The notes under the pieces: model-generated
The model's input: only the letters and a program-made list of their open reading frames with translations
Told to the model about the DNA's origin: nothing
Databases searched by the model: none
Source: Candidatus Schekmanbacteria bacterium
GTDB lineage: Bacteria; Schekmanbacteria; GWA2-38-11; J061
NCBI GenBank assembly: GCA_016219965.1
Contig: JACRJM010000002.1
Location: 235,974 to 299,973, forward strand
DNA length: 64,000 bases
Reading direction: 5' to 3'
Position numbers and translations under genes: made by a program
In this document: in pieces, positions 54,191 through 62,596 of the stretch
Layout of the letters: every line of letters starts with the position of its first letter
How positions within the stretch are numbered: the first letter of the stretch is position 1

Positions 54191-55615
54191 TTAATTTTTT
54201 TGAACTCGTTCTTTCAATGTGTCAATAATATATGCGAATCTTTGGCATATCTCATTTTTTACTTTTGCTAGGTATTGTTTTGTTTCTATTTTAGATAGTT
54301 TTATACTCCATTGTCCATCAAGTTCATCAAAATAGATTTTATTATTTAATCTTATCATTCCACTTCTTTTAAAAGGTATATGCACCTTAAAATATATATC
54401 ATTTGATAAAGAAGCTATGCGATGAAAAATTCGTTTTACTTCATCTATTTTTTCTATTCCGGCTTCGCTAGCTAATACTTCCCAAGTAAATGATACTTTT
54501 CCCAATACTCCAAGACGTAGTTTAAACATTGCTTCAAGTACACGGTCAACTTTCAATGGTGTAATATTAGGTTCAATTGTCAACATAAAATCATATGGTG
54601 TGGTATTCTGCTGATCTTGGTTTCTTAGTGTTTGTCTTTTTGTAGTAATTAAATTATTATCAACTAAAATTGTACATGATCTTAATTCTAATCCCATTTG
54701 TTTTAACTCTTTACCCCAACTTTCAAATACTCTTTCTTTTTCAATTATGTCATTGTAAATCCAATAAAGTTTTTCATTTTTTTCCCCCTTAGCTAACAAA
54801 GATAAGAATTCTGGTGTAGGATACATTAATAAATTCCGACCTACAAGGTCTAATTCGCAACCACTAATAAGTCCTCGTACATCTCCTTTAGACCCTTCAG
54901 GACCAAAGCCAATCTCGACTTTCCTATGATAACTTGTATCTAGTTCATCTGCTAAACACAATAGTGCTCCAAGCCATTCTATATGAATAGTACCATAAGA
55001 ATCTAAATAAACGTTGCTGAGCCACCCGTGTCGATCTGCTATCTTACGATTATTATGATTATGAAGTAGACAAACGCGAGCTATACAATCACTCAGTCCT
55101 GCATCAAAAATACTAAATTTTGCCGGTGTTTCCAATATGGTAAGTGCGGATAATAGAGAATGAGCCTTAGATCCTTTATTGCTTTCTATTAATTTATTTT
55201 TTGAACGCTTAATCCACCACTTACTTACATTGGCCCTATCCTTATCAATTCTTGATAACATTTGTTGAATGATGCCATTTTCACTATGCTTATTGTCAGT
55301 ACTATCCACCTGTTTAATTTTTCCAATATCATGTAAAGTCAATGCAGTAAGCAAAACATAAGATTCTGCAAAAGAAAGGTGTAAATTCTCTTGGATCTCT
55401 AAACAAGTATTTATTCCAGCTTCGATATTCTTTATGTGCGGTAATCCGGTGTGAGAACCATTGTCTATTGGAAAATTTGGAAGATATTTTTCTATGAAAA
55501 TTTTTTCTAAATTATTAAAGTTTTCAACCAGAGTTGAAACATATTTGTCATTACCTTTAGACATTAGATAACGTAGATTTCGCTCTAACTTTACTCTACT
55601 CTTGTCGTTAATCAT
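54191..55615 (-). CDS. HD-domain protein paired with the KaiC-like ATPase
   Basis: 474 residues. HD ligands are clear: GLPHIKNI (His60), LTLHDIGKI (His95-Asp96), KAHSLLSA (His152), VCLLHNH (His185) and LCLADELDTS (Asp223). This five-ligand pattern occurs in metal-dependent phosphohydrolases acting on nucleotides. The C-terminal 200 residues are unassigned and may contact the partner. It is the first gene of a two-gene unit with the KaiC-like ATPase. Confidence 0.75.
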   Translation of the reverse strand: MINDKSRVKLERNLRYLMSKGNDKYVSTLVENFNNLEKIFIEKYLPNFPIDNGSHTGLPHIKNIEAGINTCLEIQENLHLSFAESYVLLTALTLHDIGKIKQVDSTDNKHSENGIIQQMLSRIDKDRANVSKWWIKRSKNKLIESNKGSKAHSLLSALTILETPAKFSIFDAGLSDCIARVCLLHNHNNRKIADRHGWLSNVYLDSYGTIHIEWLGALLCLADELDTSYHRKVEIGFGPEGSKGDVRGLISGCELDLVGRNLLMYPTPEFLSLLAKGEKNEKLYWIYNDIIEKERVFESWGKELKQMGLELRSCTILVDNNLITTKRQTLRNQDQQNTTPYDFMLTIEPNITPLKVDRVLEAMFKLRLGVLGKVSFTWEVLASEAGIEKIDEVKRIFHRIASLSNDIYFKVHIPFKRSGMIRLNNKIYFDELDGQWSIKLSKIETKQYLAKVKNEICQRFAYIIDTLKERVQKN

Positions 55616-56026
55616 TTATTTTATTTATAAAAAATTTTCAAGACATCTACTGCGACAGTTGTAATTAGACTTTTGCAATATCGCATAAGTGAAGATAAAG
55701 TGAATCAATACATTATAAAATAATATAAATTAAATCAATGTCAACAATTTAATGATTAACCCAAAATTTTCATGATATGTTACTGAAATTAAAAGATATC
55801 TTATTTTTTAACTGAATGTTCCATAGTTAGGAAGAGGGGTTACATAATTTTTTGCGAATTCATAATAAAAATGAGATACAGAAAAAAAATTTAACAAAAA
55901 TCAAGAAAATTATTTTTAAAAATTACCTTAAAAGAAGGAATGGGGAAATTCAGGAAACTTTTTTTAAAGAAAGTTTTTATATTGAAGAAGCCAACCGTTT
56001 TGGGTTGGCTGATGAGAGGTTATAAA
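55616..56026. other. 410-base AT-rich spacer
   Basis: No coding frame I can support. It must hold the promoter of the HD/KaiC-like unit at its left and the terminator of the HicBA module at its right. Runs of A and T dominate, and I see no RNA gene. Confidence 0.4.
55989..56010 (-). terminator. hairpin after the HicBA module
   Basis: Stem AGCCAACC/GGTTGGCT with loop GTTTTG, 17 bases after the HicA stop. Same stem as at 26050 and 62484. The following minus-strand bases are only moderately U-rich. Confidence 0.6.
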
Positions 56027-56254
56027 TTATTTCTCCAATGCTTTTAGAAATTCACTCAACGTTATACCTGCTCTGGTAATGAGACTACGTAATGTCCCGC
56101 GAGCTACCTCAGAATGATTCGGCACTGATAAAGTTGCTATATGCCCTTCCTTGGTTAAAATAATATGACTACCTCTTTGACGAATTACTTCCCATCCAAG
56201 TTTTTCAAAAGCTCTTACAACTTCCCGAGGTCTCAGTACCGGCACTCCGGCCAT
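56027..56254 (-). CDS. hicA: HicA-like mRNA interferase toxin
   Basis: 75 residues with a double-stranded RNA-binding-like fold: REVVRAFEKLGWEVIRQRGSHIILTKEG, including the catalytic His of GSH, then LSVPNHSEVARGTLRSLITRAG. HicA cleaves mRNA and tmRNA and is blocked by HicB. It starts at the last base of hicB (one-base overlap). Gene order is hicB then hicA. Length is normal. Confidence 0.9.
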   Translation of the reverse strand: MAGVPVLRPREVVRAFEKLGWEVIRQRGSHIILTKEGHIATLSVPNHSEVARGTLRSLITRAGITLSEFLKALEK

Positions 56255-56460
56255 TAGAGATGTACCTCAACTTGATGAATCTTTACTGTCAGAGGCATTC
56301 CCTTTTCGGCGCGTACTTCTAAGCATTCTTTGATTGCTTCCTGGATGTTCTTCTCGGCTTCTTTTTCAGTTTTGCCTTGACTTATGCAACCTGGTATTGA
56401 AGGACATTCAGAAATAAACATGCCATCCTCATCCTGAAATATGGTGATAAGAAATTTCAT
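56254..56460 (-). CDS. hicB: HicB-like antitoxin
   Basis: 68 residues: FLITIFQDEDGMFISECPSIPGCISQGKTEKEAEKNIQEAIKECLE is the HicB RNase H-like domain. No extra DNA-binding domain is fused. It is followed with a one-base overlap by HicA. A ribosome-binding site (GGAGGTA) is immediately ahead of the ATG region. Confidence 0.9.
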   Translation of the reverse strand: MKFLITIFQDEDGMFISECPSIPGCISQGKTEKEAEKNIQEAIKECLEVRAEKGMPLTVKIHQVEVHL

Positions 56461-56593
56461 ATATTGTACCTCCGAAATATTATCATTTTTCTATATATTC
56501 ATTTATATGGTTATTTGAAAAGTGCTATATAATTAACGATAACAAGAAAAAGTGGAAGCTGTCAAATTCTCTGCAATTGCTAATTAAATAAAC

Positions 56594-56725
56594 CTACTTT
56601 AATTTTTTTAATTTAATTGTTTCTTTTTTTGTAAATTCGGATTTTGCCCGCTCAACAGCTATTCTTTCTTCTTCAGAAAGAGGAGTTATATCAAACTCTA
56701 ACAAATTGCTTGATTTGTCTTTCAT
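56594..56725 (-). CDS. small charged protein coupled to the nucleotidyltransferase
   Basis: A 43-residue frame starts inside the stop region of the nucleotidyltransferase gene (ATG at 56725, upstream stop at 56722-56724), so the two are translationally coupled. It is rich in Lys and Glu and helical (LSEEERIAVERAKSEFTKKE). The arrangement resembles a toxin-antitoxin partner, but MNT antitoxins usually pair with larger HEPN proteins. Function unknown. Confidence 0.5.
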   Translation of the reverse strand: MKDKSSNLLEFDITPLSEEERIAVERAKSEFTKKETIKLKKLK

Positions 56726-57069
56726 AAGATAACGCCTTCCCTTTTAATATTTTCATACAGCGGCATAGCTTTGTACAAAGGAGTACTCCAATCTTTTCTA
56801 CTTGTGAGATTAAGGCTAAATAATAAATCTGTTTCAAGTTCAATCGGAAATACCTTGTCTCGAATGACATCCTCTTTCTTAAACGTTGCCTCTCCATCTG
56901 TCAAGATAAGTAGGTTATAATCAGACTCTGACCCAGCATCTCCTCTGGCTCTTGAACCATAGAGCATAACCTCTGCAGAAAGGTCAATTGCTTTGATTGC
57001 CTCGCGACATCTTTCCAAGATATTCTTTTCTGCTACGCTCAGAGCTTTATAGTCTTTTAACTGTTTCAT
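56722..57069 (-). CDS. MNT-type nucleotidyltransferase domain protein with one altered Asp
   Basis: 115 residues from the ATG at 57069, preceded by AGGTG. EVMLYGSRARGDAGSESDYNLLIL is the minimal nucleotidyltransferase motif (Gly38-Ser39, Asp50), but the second metal Asp of the SDxD signature is Asn52. FPIELETDLLFS supplies the later acidic strand. With one ligand missing, catalysis may be impaired. A longer frame upstream to 57252 includes a hydrophobic segment, but the ribosome-binding site favours the shorter form. Confidence 0.75.
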   Translation of the reverse strand: MKQLKDYKALSVAEKNILERCREAIKAIDLSAEVMLYGSRARGDAGSESDYNLLILTDGEATFKKEDVIRDKVFPIELETDLLFSLNLTSRKDWSTPLYKAMPLYENIKREGVIL

Positions 57070-57244
57070 ATTTTCACCTTTATTTTTAGAGGAACTTATG
57101 GCCCATTGCCATAGTTTTAACGAACTATCTTCAGCATAGCAATAGAGTGGATTTGCCGTCAAATGCAATGCAATTGTATATATTGCAACTCCGCTGATGT
57201 ATAATCTCATAAATTTTAAAGTGTTCTTGAACTCTTCCTTAACT

Positions 57245-57718
57245 TTAAGCATGAAGATTTATTTTATTATTTTTATAGATTGATCGCATCATGCCAAACC
57301 TCACTATTTTTAAAGTTATATAGGCTGGTAGAGTTGCAGAAATAGTAACAATCGCTGTGATTTTTAATTCGACTGCCCACAATATAAAACAGATTGCGAT
57401 TGTATATACTGCTGTTCCTATAGCCATAAATATATATGCAATAAAAGAGCATTTTCTCCGTTTAATTTCGTCGTTTTTTATAAAGAACCTGCTTTCTGAA
57501 CTGGCTGTGTAATATAAATATGATGATATTACACAAGAGATAATTGATAACATCATACAACTTGAACCAGCTTCAAACCACATTGAAAAATTTTTAAATT
57601 TTGGTGGTATGCTTGTAAATATAGTAATAAATAAAACAAAAGTTGATAGAGAAATGCCAATCCAAGTATTTGTGAAATTAACCCATAATTTATCATCTAC
57701 CGTTGAATAAATTTTCAT
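57245..57718 (-). CDS. four-helix membrane protein, unknown
   Basis: 157 residues with four hydrophobic segments (about 20-36, 50-68, 92-113 and 117-135), short loops and charged ends. It resembles small 4-TM proteins found in toxin-antitoxin and defence neighbourhoods, possibly a pore-forming effector, but I recognise no family. It is upstream of the nucleotidyltransferase in the same direction. Confidence 0.55.
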   Translation of the reverse strand: MKIYSTVDDKLWVNFTNTWIGISLSTFVLFITIFTSIPPKFKNFSMWFEAGSSCMMLSIISCVISSYLYYTASSESRFFIKNDEIKRRKCSFIAYIFMAIGTAVYTIAICFILWAVELKITAIVTISATLPAYITLKIVRFGMMRSIYKNNKINLHA

Positions 57719-57764
57719 TGTAAATCTCCTTCAAAAAATTATAATTTAATTATGAGATTTTTTT

Positions 57765-58103
57765 CTACCGCTTTTTTCTCACCGTTTTAACTGCCTCATC
57801 TACTAATTTCTCTATTTCTTCCTCCCGAATATCACGAGTTTTTGTCCATACTTTTTCAAGCATTGTTCGAAGTTCTTTTTTACTTTGTTTCAAAGATCCA
57901 TTCAATTGTTGAAGCTTCTTACGAGGAGACAATGATTTATTTTTTTCGGTATCAATCGCTCTAAGCAAATGGATCTCGTACATGGCATCGTCTTTGGGAA
58001 ATTCCTGACGAACCTATTTTTTGATCCTATTAATTACTTTTGCCGAAAGACCGGATTCTTTAACTATTTTCTTAAGATCAAACAAATAATTCTTATTTAC
58101 CAT
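57765..58103 (-). pseudogene. antitoxin-like gene interrupted by a nonsense codon
   Basis: One frame of 113 codons runs from the ATG at 58103 to 57765 but has a TAG after 29 residues (ATCAAAAAATAGGTTCGT). The downstream part alone could be read as a 72-residue protein from an internal ATG at 57983. Its end (TRDIREEEIEKLVDEAVKTV) resembles the end of the antitoxin at 61802 (DIPLKEIEAAVKEGVEAV). No toxin gene follows, so the module has decayed. Confidence 0.6.
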
Positions 58104-58331
58104 TAGGTTGTTTATCTCGTATAAAAGTTAACCGTTCATTGGAAGGCTAAAGGACAATATAAAGACATTCCCTTACTTGAATCCAATTTGACATAATTTA
58201 AGTCCGCGCAACTCTTCTGTCAATCGCAATGTGTTTTGCCTCTTCACGCAAATTTCCCTGCCTATCCACGCATCCTTCACCAGCTACACTGAAGGAAAGT
58301 ACCTTAACAACTAATCAAAAGGAGGCAAACT

Positions 58332-59315
58332 ATGAATCTACAAAGACTAATAGAAGAACTGGAACGGCAGAAACCGTTAAAATGGGATAGGAGGGCAAAT
58401 TCAGCGACAATGCAAATGCTCTCGCATGAAAGCGGCCTTACATTTAAGATTAACGGAGACGGGAATATCTTTTCAATTACCAAGCCCTGCCATCAGCAGA
58501 TAGCTGAGAGGCTGGAGATTCCAGCTAAGTACTATCACAAGATGGAGTCTGAGGCACCGGAGCTTCTGGTCAACAATGTAAACACTTGGCTTGGCAATAT
58601 GGGCAAAGATTTTTTTGTCCGGGGCATGGGAGAGAACATGAGAGCCTTATTATCTGATAGGTACCGGGTCATTGACCATCTGGACGTGCTTTATTGCGCT
58701 TTAAACGAGCTACAAGCCCATGAAGCAGAGATTGAGGACTGTTACCTCTCGGAGACAGAAGTTAACATCAAGGCAAAGAGTCGAAAGCTTAAGGACTTCA
58801 TACGAAACAGGGATGACCTGATAATCGGTGGACTTCTTTTTACCAACTCTGAGACAGGACATAAAGCTCTGCGGCTTGAACCGAGACTGTTTCGGGTAAA
58901 GTGTACCAATGGAATGGTGATAGAGAACATGGTGACAAGACAGATACATCTTGGAAACGGTGAAGATGAATCTGATGAGATGATTTATCTTTCCATCAGG
59001 CGATCAATCAAAGAGCTGTTTTCAAGGTTCGGAGAGATAATTGAAAACCTGCGTGAATCTACAGAGATTAAGATTTCAAATCCCCAGAAAGTAATAAACA
59101 ACGTTGTAATACAGTATGGATTAAGTGAAGGGCAGAAGGAAAACATCTTGATGGCTTTTGGGGCGGAGCCGGAACTTGACCAGTACGGAATTGCCAATGC
59201 CATTACCAGAGCTGCCCAGATTGAGGAAAGCTGGGAGCGAAGTCTTGAGCTTGAGAGGATGGGCGGAAGACTTGTTTCTCTGTCTCCAAAAGAATTCAAA
59301 TGTCTTGAAGCTTAA
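58332..59315 (+). CDS. DUF932 family protein
   Basis: 327 residues with the DUF932 core: FSITKPCHQQIAERLEIPAKYYHKM, then GMGENMRALLSDRYRVIDHLDVL, and FRVKCTNGMV in the second half. The family is widespread on phages and plasmids and has no settled function. AAAGGAGG precedes the ATG. A decayed copy of its last 34 codons plus terminator lies at 61443-61605. Confidence 0.88.
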   Translation: MNLQRLIEELERQKPLKWDRRANSATMQMLSHESGLTFKINGDGNIFSITKPCHQQIAERLEIPAKYYHKMESEAPELLVNNVNTWLGNMGKDFFVRGMGENMRALLSDRYRVIDHLDVLYCALNELQAHEAEIEDCYLSETEVNIKAKSRKLKDFIRNRDDLIIGGLLFTNSETGHKALRLEPRLFRVKCTNGMVIENMVTRQIHLGNGEDESDEMIYLSIRRSIKELFSRFGEIIENLRESTEIKISNPQKVINNVVIQYGLSEGQKENILMAFGAEPELDQYGIANAITRAAQIEESWERSLELERMGGRLVSLSPKEFKCLEA

Positions 59316-59343
59316 TCTGCGTTTTCAGAGTTCAAAATAAAAA

Positions 59344-59378
59344 TAAAGGGGATGTTGTTAATACGATATCTCCTTTTT
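59344..59378 (+). terminator. terminator-like hairpin after the DUF932 gene
   Basis: Arms around AAAGGGGATGT and ATATCTCCTTTTT follow the DUF932 stop by about 30 bases. The same design, better paired, follows the DUF932 remnant at 61577-61605. Confidence 0.55.
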
Positions 59379-59413
59379 GATTTCAGAAAGAAGATCCAAT
59401 AGTTAAGAAAGTA

Positions 59414-60274
59414 TTAAATTTCAATAAACCCCTGTTTCAATTTTATCAATTGATTTAAAATTTCATCAAATTTTTCCCTAAATGTACGCAATCCCATTAT
59501 CATGTCTGTAACTAATCTGTAATTGTCTTGCTCTTCAGTTTCTTTATCCAATATAGACTTAATCTCTTTCACGGTATCGAGGTCTGCCATTTTTGCCATG
59601 TCACGTCCAAGTAACCTGATGCCTGCAATCTTGTTATCAAAGCCCTCTTCCTGCAATAACGACTGTTCTTCATTATATAATCTGTCTCTGTTTCCGGTAT
59701 CTTCATATTTATTCATAATGAACAATAAATCCTCAGCATCTTTTTGACGTGACGGATATTTTTCTTTCCATGAAATAATCTTCATCAGCGCAAGACCGGG
59801 TAAAGTTGGAAGCTTAATGTCAAGATCAGGATTACTGTTTAACCTGACTGTTATTGAATATTCGTAAGCTTCCTGGAATCCAAGCATGTTCATTATCAAT
59901 TCTTGTTCCGGAGGCCAGCTTATCCTCTTATGTTCTCCTGCTATAGAACCAAAGGGGATGATATCTATAGAAACATTACCGAACAGGAGTCTCTCTTTTC
60001 GCCTGGTGTTTGCAAATTTTCCTGTTGAAATCAGAAATGTGGTTAATTTATTGAACTGATCCCAGTCAGAGACTTCGACACCCAAATCAATGTCAGTCGT
60101 AATCCTTGGAGATTTAATATTATAGCAATGTTCAAAAATATAATCCCTCGCTGATGCGCCAACAATAAAGAAAGGAATGCTTAGTGAATCTGCCACTTTT
60201 TTTATGGCAAAAAGGGCATCTATATGAGAAGGCTCTTTAATCTTCCCTGATAAGTCGAACAATATATTGCTCAT
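59414..60274 (-). CDS. AbiEii-like nucleotidyltransferase toxin
   Basis: 286 residues. IPFFIVGASARDYIF (Gly39, Ser41) and TTDIDLGVEV (Asp61, Asp63) form the nucleotidyltransferase core, and LALMKIISWKEKYPSRQKDAEDL is typical of AbiEii/AbiGii-type toxins and COG4849 proteins. Such toxins modify tRNA or block growth and can abort phage infection. It overlaps the upstream antitoxin-like gene by 38 bases. The catalytic site looks intact. Confidence 0.8.
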   Translation of the reverse strand: MSNILFDLSGKIKEPSHIDALFAIKKVADSLSIPFFIVGASARDYIFEHCYNIKSPRITTDIDLGVEVSDWDQFNKLTTFLISTGKFANTRRKERLLFGNVSIDIIPFGSIAGEHKRISWPPEQELIMNMLGFQEAYEYSITVRLNSNPDLDIKLPTLPGLALMKIISWKEKYPSRQKDAEDLLFIMNKYEDTGNRDRLYNEEQSLLQEEGFDNKIAGIRLLGRDMAKMADLDTVKEIKSILDKETEEQDNYRLVTDMIMGLRTFREKFDEILNQLIKLKQGFIEI

Positions 60275-61268
60275 AAATCACCTTTGCAGTTTCAATATTT
60301 CTTTCATTATCTGTTGCAATGAGATCAGCATAAATCAGTATGGGATGAACTGTGTCCTCGTGTGTCCCTTCTTGTTCTCGAATCCAAAATCTTTCGAGGA
60401 TCTCAACTTCTCCTTCCGGATCTTTCCTCAGTCTATTTTCCATTAGCAGTTGATTAATCTGCAGAGTAGTCGTGTAGATAGTGATGAGTTGGGGCTTTAA
60501 ATATTGAGTTAGCTTAGCAGCAGCAACTTCGCCTCCCCACTGAGCATCCAAGGGATTTAATTCTTTTTGTTGCCACCAATCCTGTTCACCTTTAAAATGA
60601 CCTAATATCTGTTTGGGCCTCAGCTTTTCAGGATAAGCAGTTACCCATCGCTGAAACAATTTTTCCCGCTGGATTATCTTATTACCGCGTTTGCCCATGT
60701 CAAGGAGATAGCCTAATTCCTTGAGCTCCTTCATGAGCCATACAACGGTGCCGAGCGCTACACCTGCCGTAGCTGCAATTTCGCGGTAAGATTTATTCTC
60801 TAATCCTCTATTACACAAGAAGGCATAGATCAATTTAAGTCCTGTAGGCTGAAATGTCCGTCTCAGAGGAGTGCGTGTAAAGGTTTCCGGAGGTTTGTTT
60901 CCTTTAATAAATATGTAAAGAGGAGGTTGGTTGATATAGGCATTGCCGGCTGTATCGATAAATTCAATTCCGTTCTGTTTAAACTCGTCTGCCATCTGCC
61001 TGTTAACATATTTGGTTATAACAATCATTGGATTGAGATTTTTCACATTATCAAATTGTATCAAGCGAAGTCCTGTCCTTGTAACATTTGCTTTAACTTC
61101 AACACAAAAACAGATCTCTTTGCCCTGAACAAGCATTTTCAAAATGCAGTCTCTCTGCGGTTTGTCATTCGCTCCAATTATCTCAATCTTTGCCTCTATT
61201 TTGAGATGTTTTTTTAGTGCATCTAAGGCAAGTTGAATAATTTCATTTTCTATGATTTCTCTGACCAT
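60237..61268 (-). CDS. AbiEi-like winged-helix antitoxin (COG4861-like)
   Basis: 343 residues. An N-terminal domain (EICFCVEVKANVTRTGLRLIQF) looks like a nuclease-fold remnant. A winged helix follows (SYREIAATAGVALGTVVWLMKELKELGYL), then a C-terminal domain. This layout matches the regulators that precede AbiEii-like toxins. It would bind its promoter, where four symmetric half-sites are seen, and neutralise the toxin. Confidence 0.75.
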   Translation of the reverse strand: MVREIIENEIIQLALDALKKHLKIEAKIEIIGANDKPQRDCILKMLVQGKEICFCVEVKANVTRTGLRLIQFDNVKNLNPMIVITKYVNRQMADEFKQNGIEFIDTAGNAYINQPPLYIFIKGNKPPETFTRTPLRRTFQPTGLKLIYAFLCNRGLENKSYREIAATAGVALGTVVWLMKELKELGYLLDMGKRGNKIIQREKLFQRWVTAYPEKLRPKQILGHFKGEQDWWQQKELNPLDAQWGGEVAAAKLTQYLKPQLITIYTTTLQINQLLMENRLRKDPEGEVEILERFWIREQEGTHEDTVHPILIYADLIATDNERNIETAKVIYEQYIVRLIRED

Positions 61269-61280
61269 GGTTCTTCTTGT

Positions 61281-61332
61281 CGTTCAATAAAATAATTAGT
61301 TCATTTGTAATGAACATAATAAATAATGAACG
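61281..61332 (-). promoter_or_regulatory. operator-like half-sites upstream of the AbiE-like operon
   Basis: CGTTCAAT at 61281, the palindrome GTTCATTtgtAATGAAC at 61299-61315, and AATGAACG at 61325 form a symmetric set of four half-sites directly upstream of the antitoxin ATG. AbiE antitoxins are known to repress by binding inverted repeats, so these are good candidates. Confidence 0.55.
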
Positions 61333-61442
61333 TTTGTCAAGTGTATTTTGAAAATAAACCTTAATATCAATATATTATAGCCGGAAAAGACAATTTGTTC
61401 ATTCTACTGATCTATGATAAATAGCAACAAGATGTAGGATTT

Positions 61443-61544
61443 GCCCAAAGCGAAGAAGCATGGGGAGTAATCCTTGAGCTTAAGAGTATTAGAGGAAAGC
61501 TTGTTACTTTGGCGCCAAGAGATTTTAAGCAGCTTGAAGCTTAA
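61443..61544 (+). pseudogene. C-terminal remnant of a DUF932 gene
   Basis: Thirty-three codons (AQSEEAWGVILELKSIRGKL then VTLAPRDFKQLEA) plus stop match the end of the intact DUF932 protein (AQIEESWERSLELERMGGRL then VSLSPKEFKCLEA). The upstream part is missing. The following terminator is also shared. Confidence 0.75.
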
Positions 61545-61576
61545 GCTAAGCTTCATAATTTCAGAATAAAAAAAAT

Positions 61577-61605
61577 AAAGGAGATGTGAAGACAGCATCT
61601 CCTTT
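61577..61605 (+). terminator. intrinsic terminator after the DUF932 remnant
   Basis: Perfect ten-base stem AAAGGAGATG/CATCTCCTTT with loop TGAAGACAG, followed by further T residues. It corresponds to the hairpin after the intact DUF932 gene. Confidence 0.7.
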
Positions 61606-61801
61606 TTAATTTCTTTGCTCGAATACAATGAGTGATCTCAAGATTGATAAAAAAGAGAATGGAAAGATTTTGGCCGATGATTGACAGTTGCAGTTTCTCT
61701 TTGCTATATTTTAAACAGCTCTTTAAAAAAGAGTTAACAAAAATTAGACGATAATGAAACAAATCTTCAAAAAATTTAAAACAAAAAAGGGAGGAATAAG
61801 A

Positions 61802-62056
61802 ATGATAAGGGCAATAAATGTAAAAGATTTATCTGAAGAACAAATAAATCTAGTTAAGGAATTTGTAGAATTTTTAAAGAAGAAAGCATTAACTAAAGAG
61901 TCTATTGAAGAGGGAAGAGCCAAAAAAAGAATTTTTGAATTGATAGAAAAAAACTGGAGGAAGAACAAAGACATTCCCTTAAAAGAAATAGAAGCTGCGG
62001 TTAAAGAAGGAGTAGAAGCTGTCAGAAAAAAATCGGGAGCAAAAATATATGCTTAA
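61802..62056 (+). CDS. antitoxin of a PIN-domain module
   Basis: 84 residues from the ATG at 61802, preceded by GGGAGGA. It is helical (LSEEQINLVKEFVEFLKKKA, then DIPLKEIEAAVKEGVEAVRKK) and overlaps the PIN toxin by 8 bases, the normal order for this class. A frame 16 codons longer exists but lacks a ribosome-binding site. Its C-terminal part resembles the interrupted gene at 57765. Confidence 0.75.
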   Translation: MIRAINVKDLSEEQINLVKEFVEFLKKKALTKESIEEGRAKKRIFELIEKNWRKNKDIPLKEIEAAVKEGVEAVRKKSGAKIYA

Positions 62057-62477
62057 GGTAGTTCTTGATACCAACGTTTTGATTAGCGCTACTTTATCTC
62101 CTAAAGGTAATCCATCTCAAATCATCAAGGCTTGGCGAGAAAAGAAATTCAGGCTCATTATTTCTTACAGTTTATTAGAAGAGATAGAACGAGTTATTTT
62201 CTATCCTAAAGTTAGAAAATATAGTGATTGGAGCAAAGAAGAAATAAACGATTTTTTAAAAGAAATAAAACAAGTCTCCGTTATTAAAGAATCAACGAGA
62301 TTTTTCTCAGAGATAATCAAGGATGACCCAGATGATGATAAATTTATTATTACAGCCATTGAAGGAAAAGCTAATTATATTGTAAGTGGAGACCAGCACC
62401 TGTTGAAACTCAAAACTTACCAAGGTATAAAAATTATCACTCCGGCTAACTTCCTGAAAATTTTAAAGGATCTTTAA
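62049..62477 (+). CDS. PIN-domain toxin (PilT N-terminal type)
   Basis: 142 residues. KVVLDTNVLISATLS supplies Asp7, LLEEIERVI the helix glutamate, KDDPDDDKFIITAIEGKA the central aspartates and YIVSGDQHLL the last. This matches COG1569-type PIN ribonucleases. It is translationally coupled to the antitoxin and followed by an intrinsic terminator. The active site looks intact. Confidence 0.88.
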   Translation: MLKVVLDTNVLISATLSPKGNPSQIIKAWREKKFRLIISYSLLEEIERVIFYPKVRKYSDWSKEEINDFLKEIKQVSVIKESTRFFSEIIKDDPDDDKFIITAIEGKANYIVSGDQHLLKLKTYQGIKIITPANFLKILKDL

Positions 62478-62483
62478 TTTTCC

Positions 62484-62505
62484 AGCCAACCACAAAAGGT
62501 TGGCT
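62484..62505 (+). terminator. terminator of the PIN module
   Basis: AGCCAACC/GGTTGGCT with loop ACAAAA and a following TTTTC, seven bases after the toxin stop. The stem is the same as at 26050 and 55989. Confidence 0.8.
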
Positions 62506-62596
62506 TTTTCTATCTTCCATTTTATCAAAAAAATTTGACAGCTTCTTATCGCAAGGAATAGACTTAAAATACAAACATCATATTAATGAAATCAAC

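Noticed and set aside
56691..56897. 68-residue minus-strand frame overlapping the nucleotidyltransferase
   Set aside because: Different frame of a recognised domain; no independent support.
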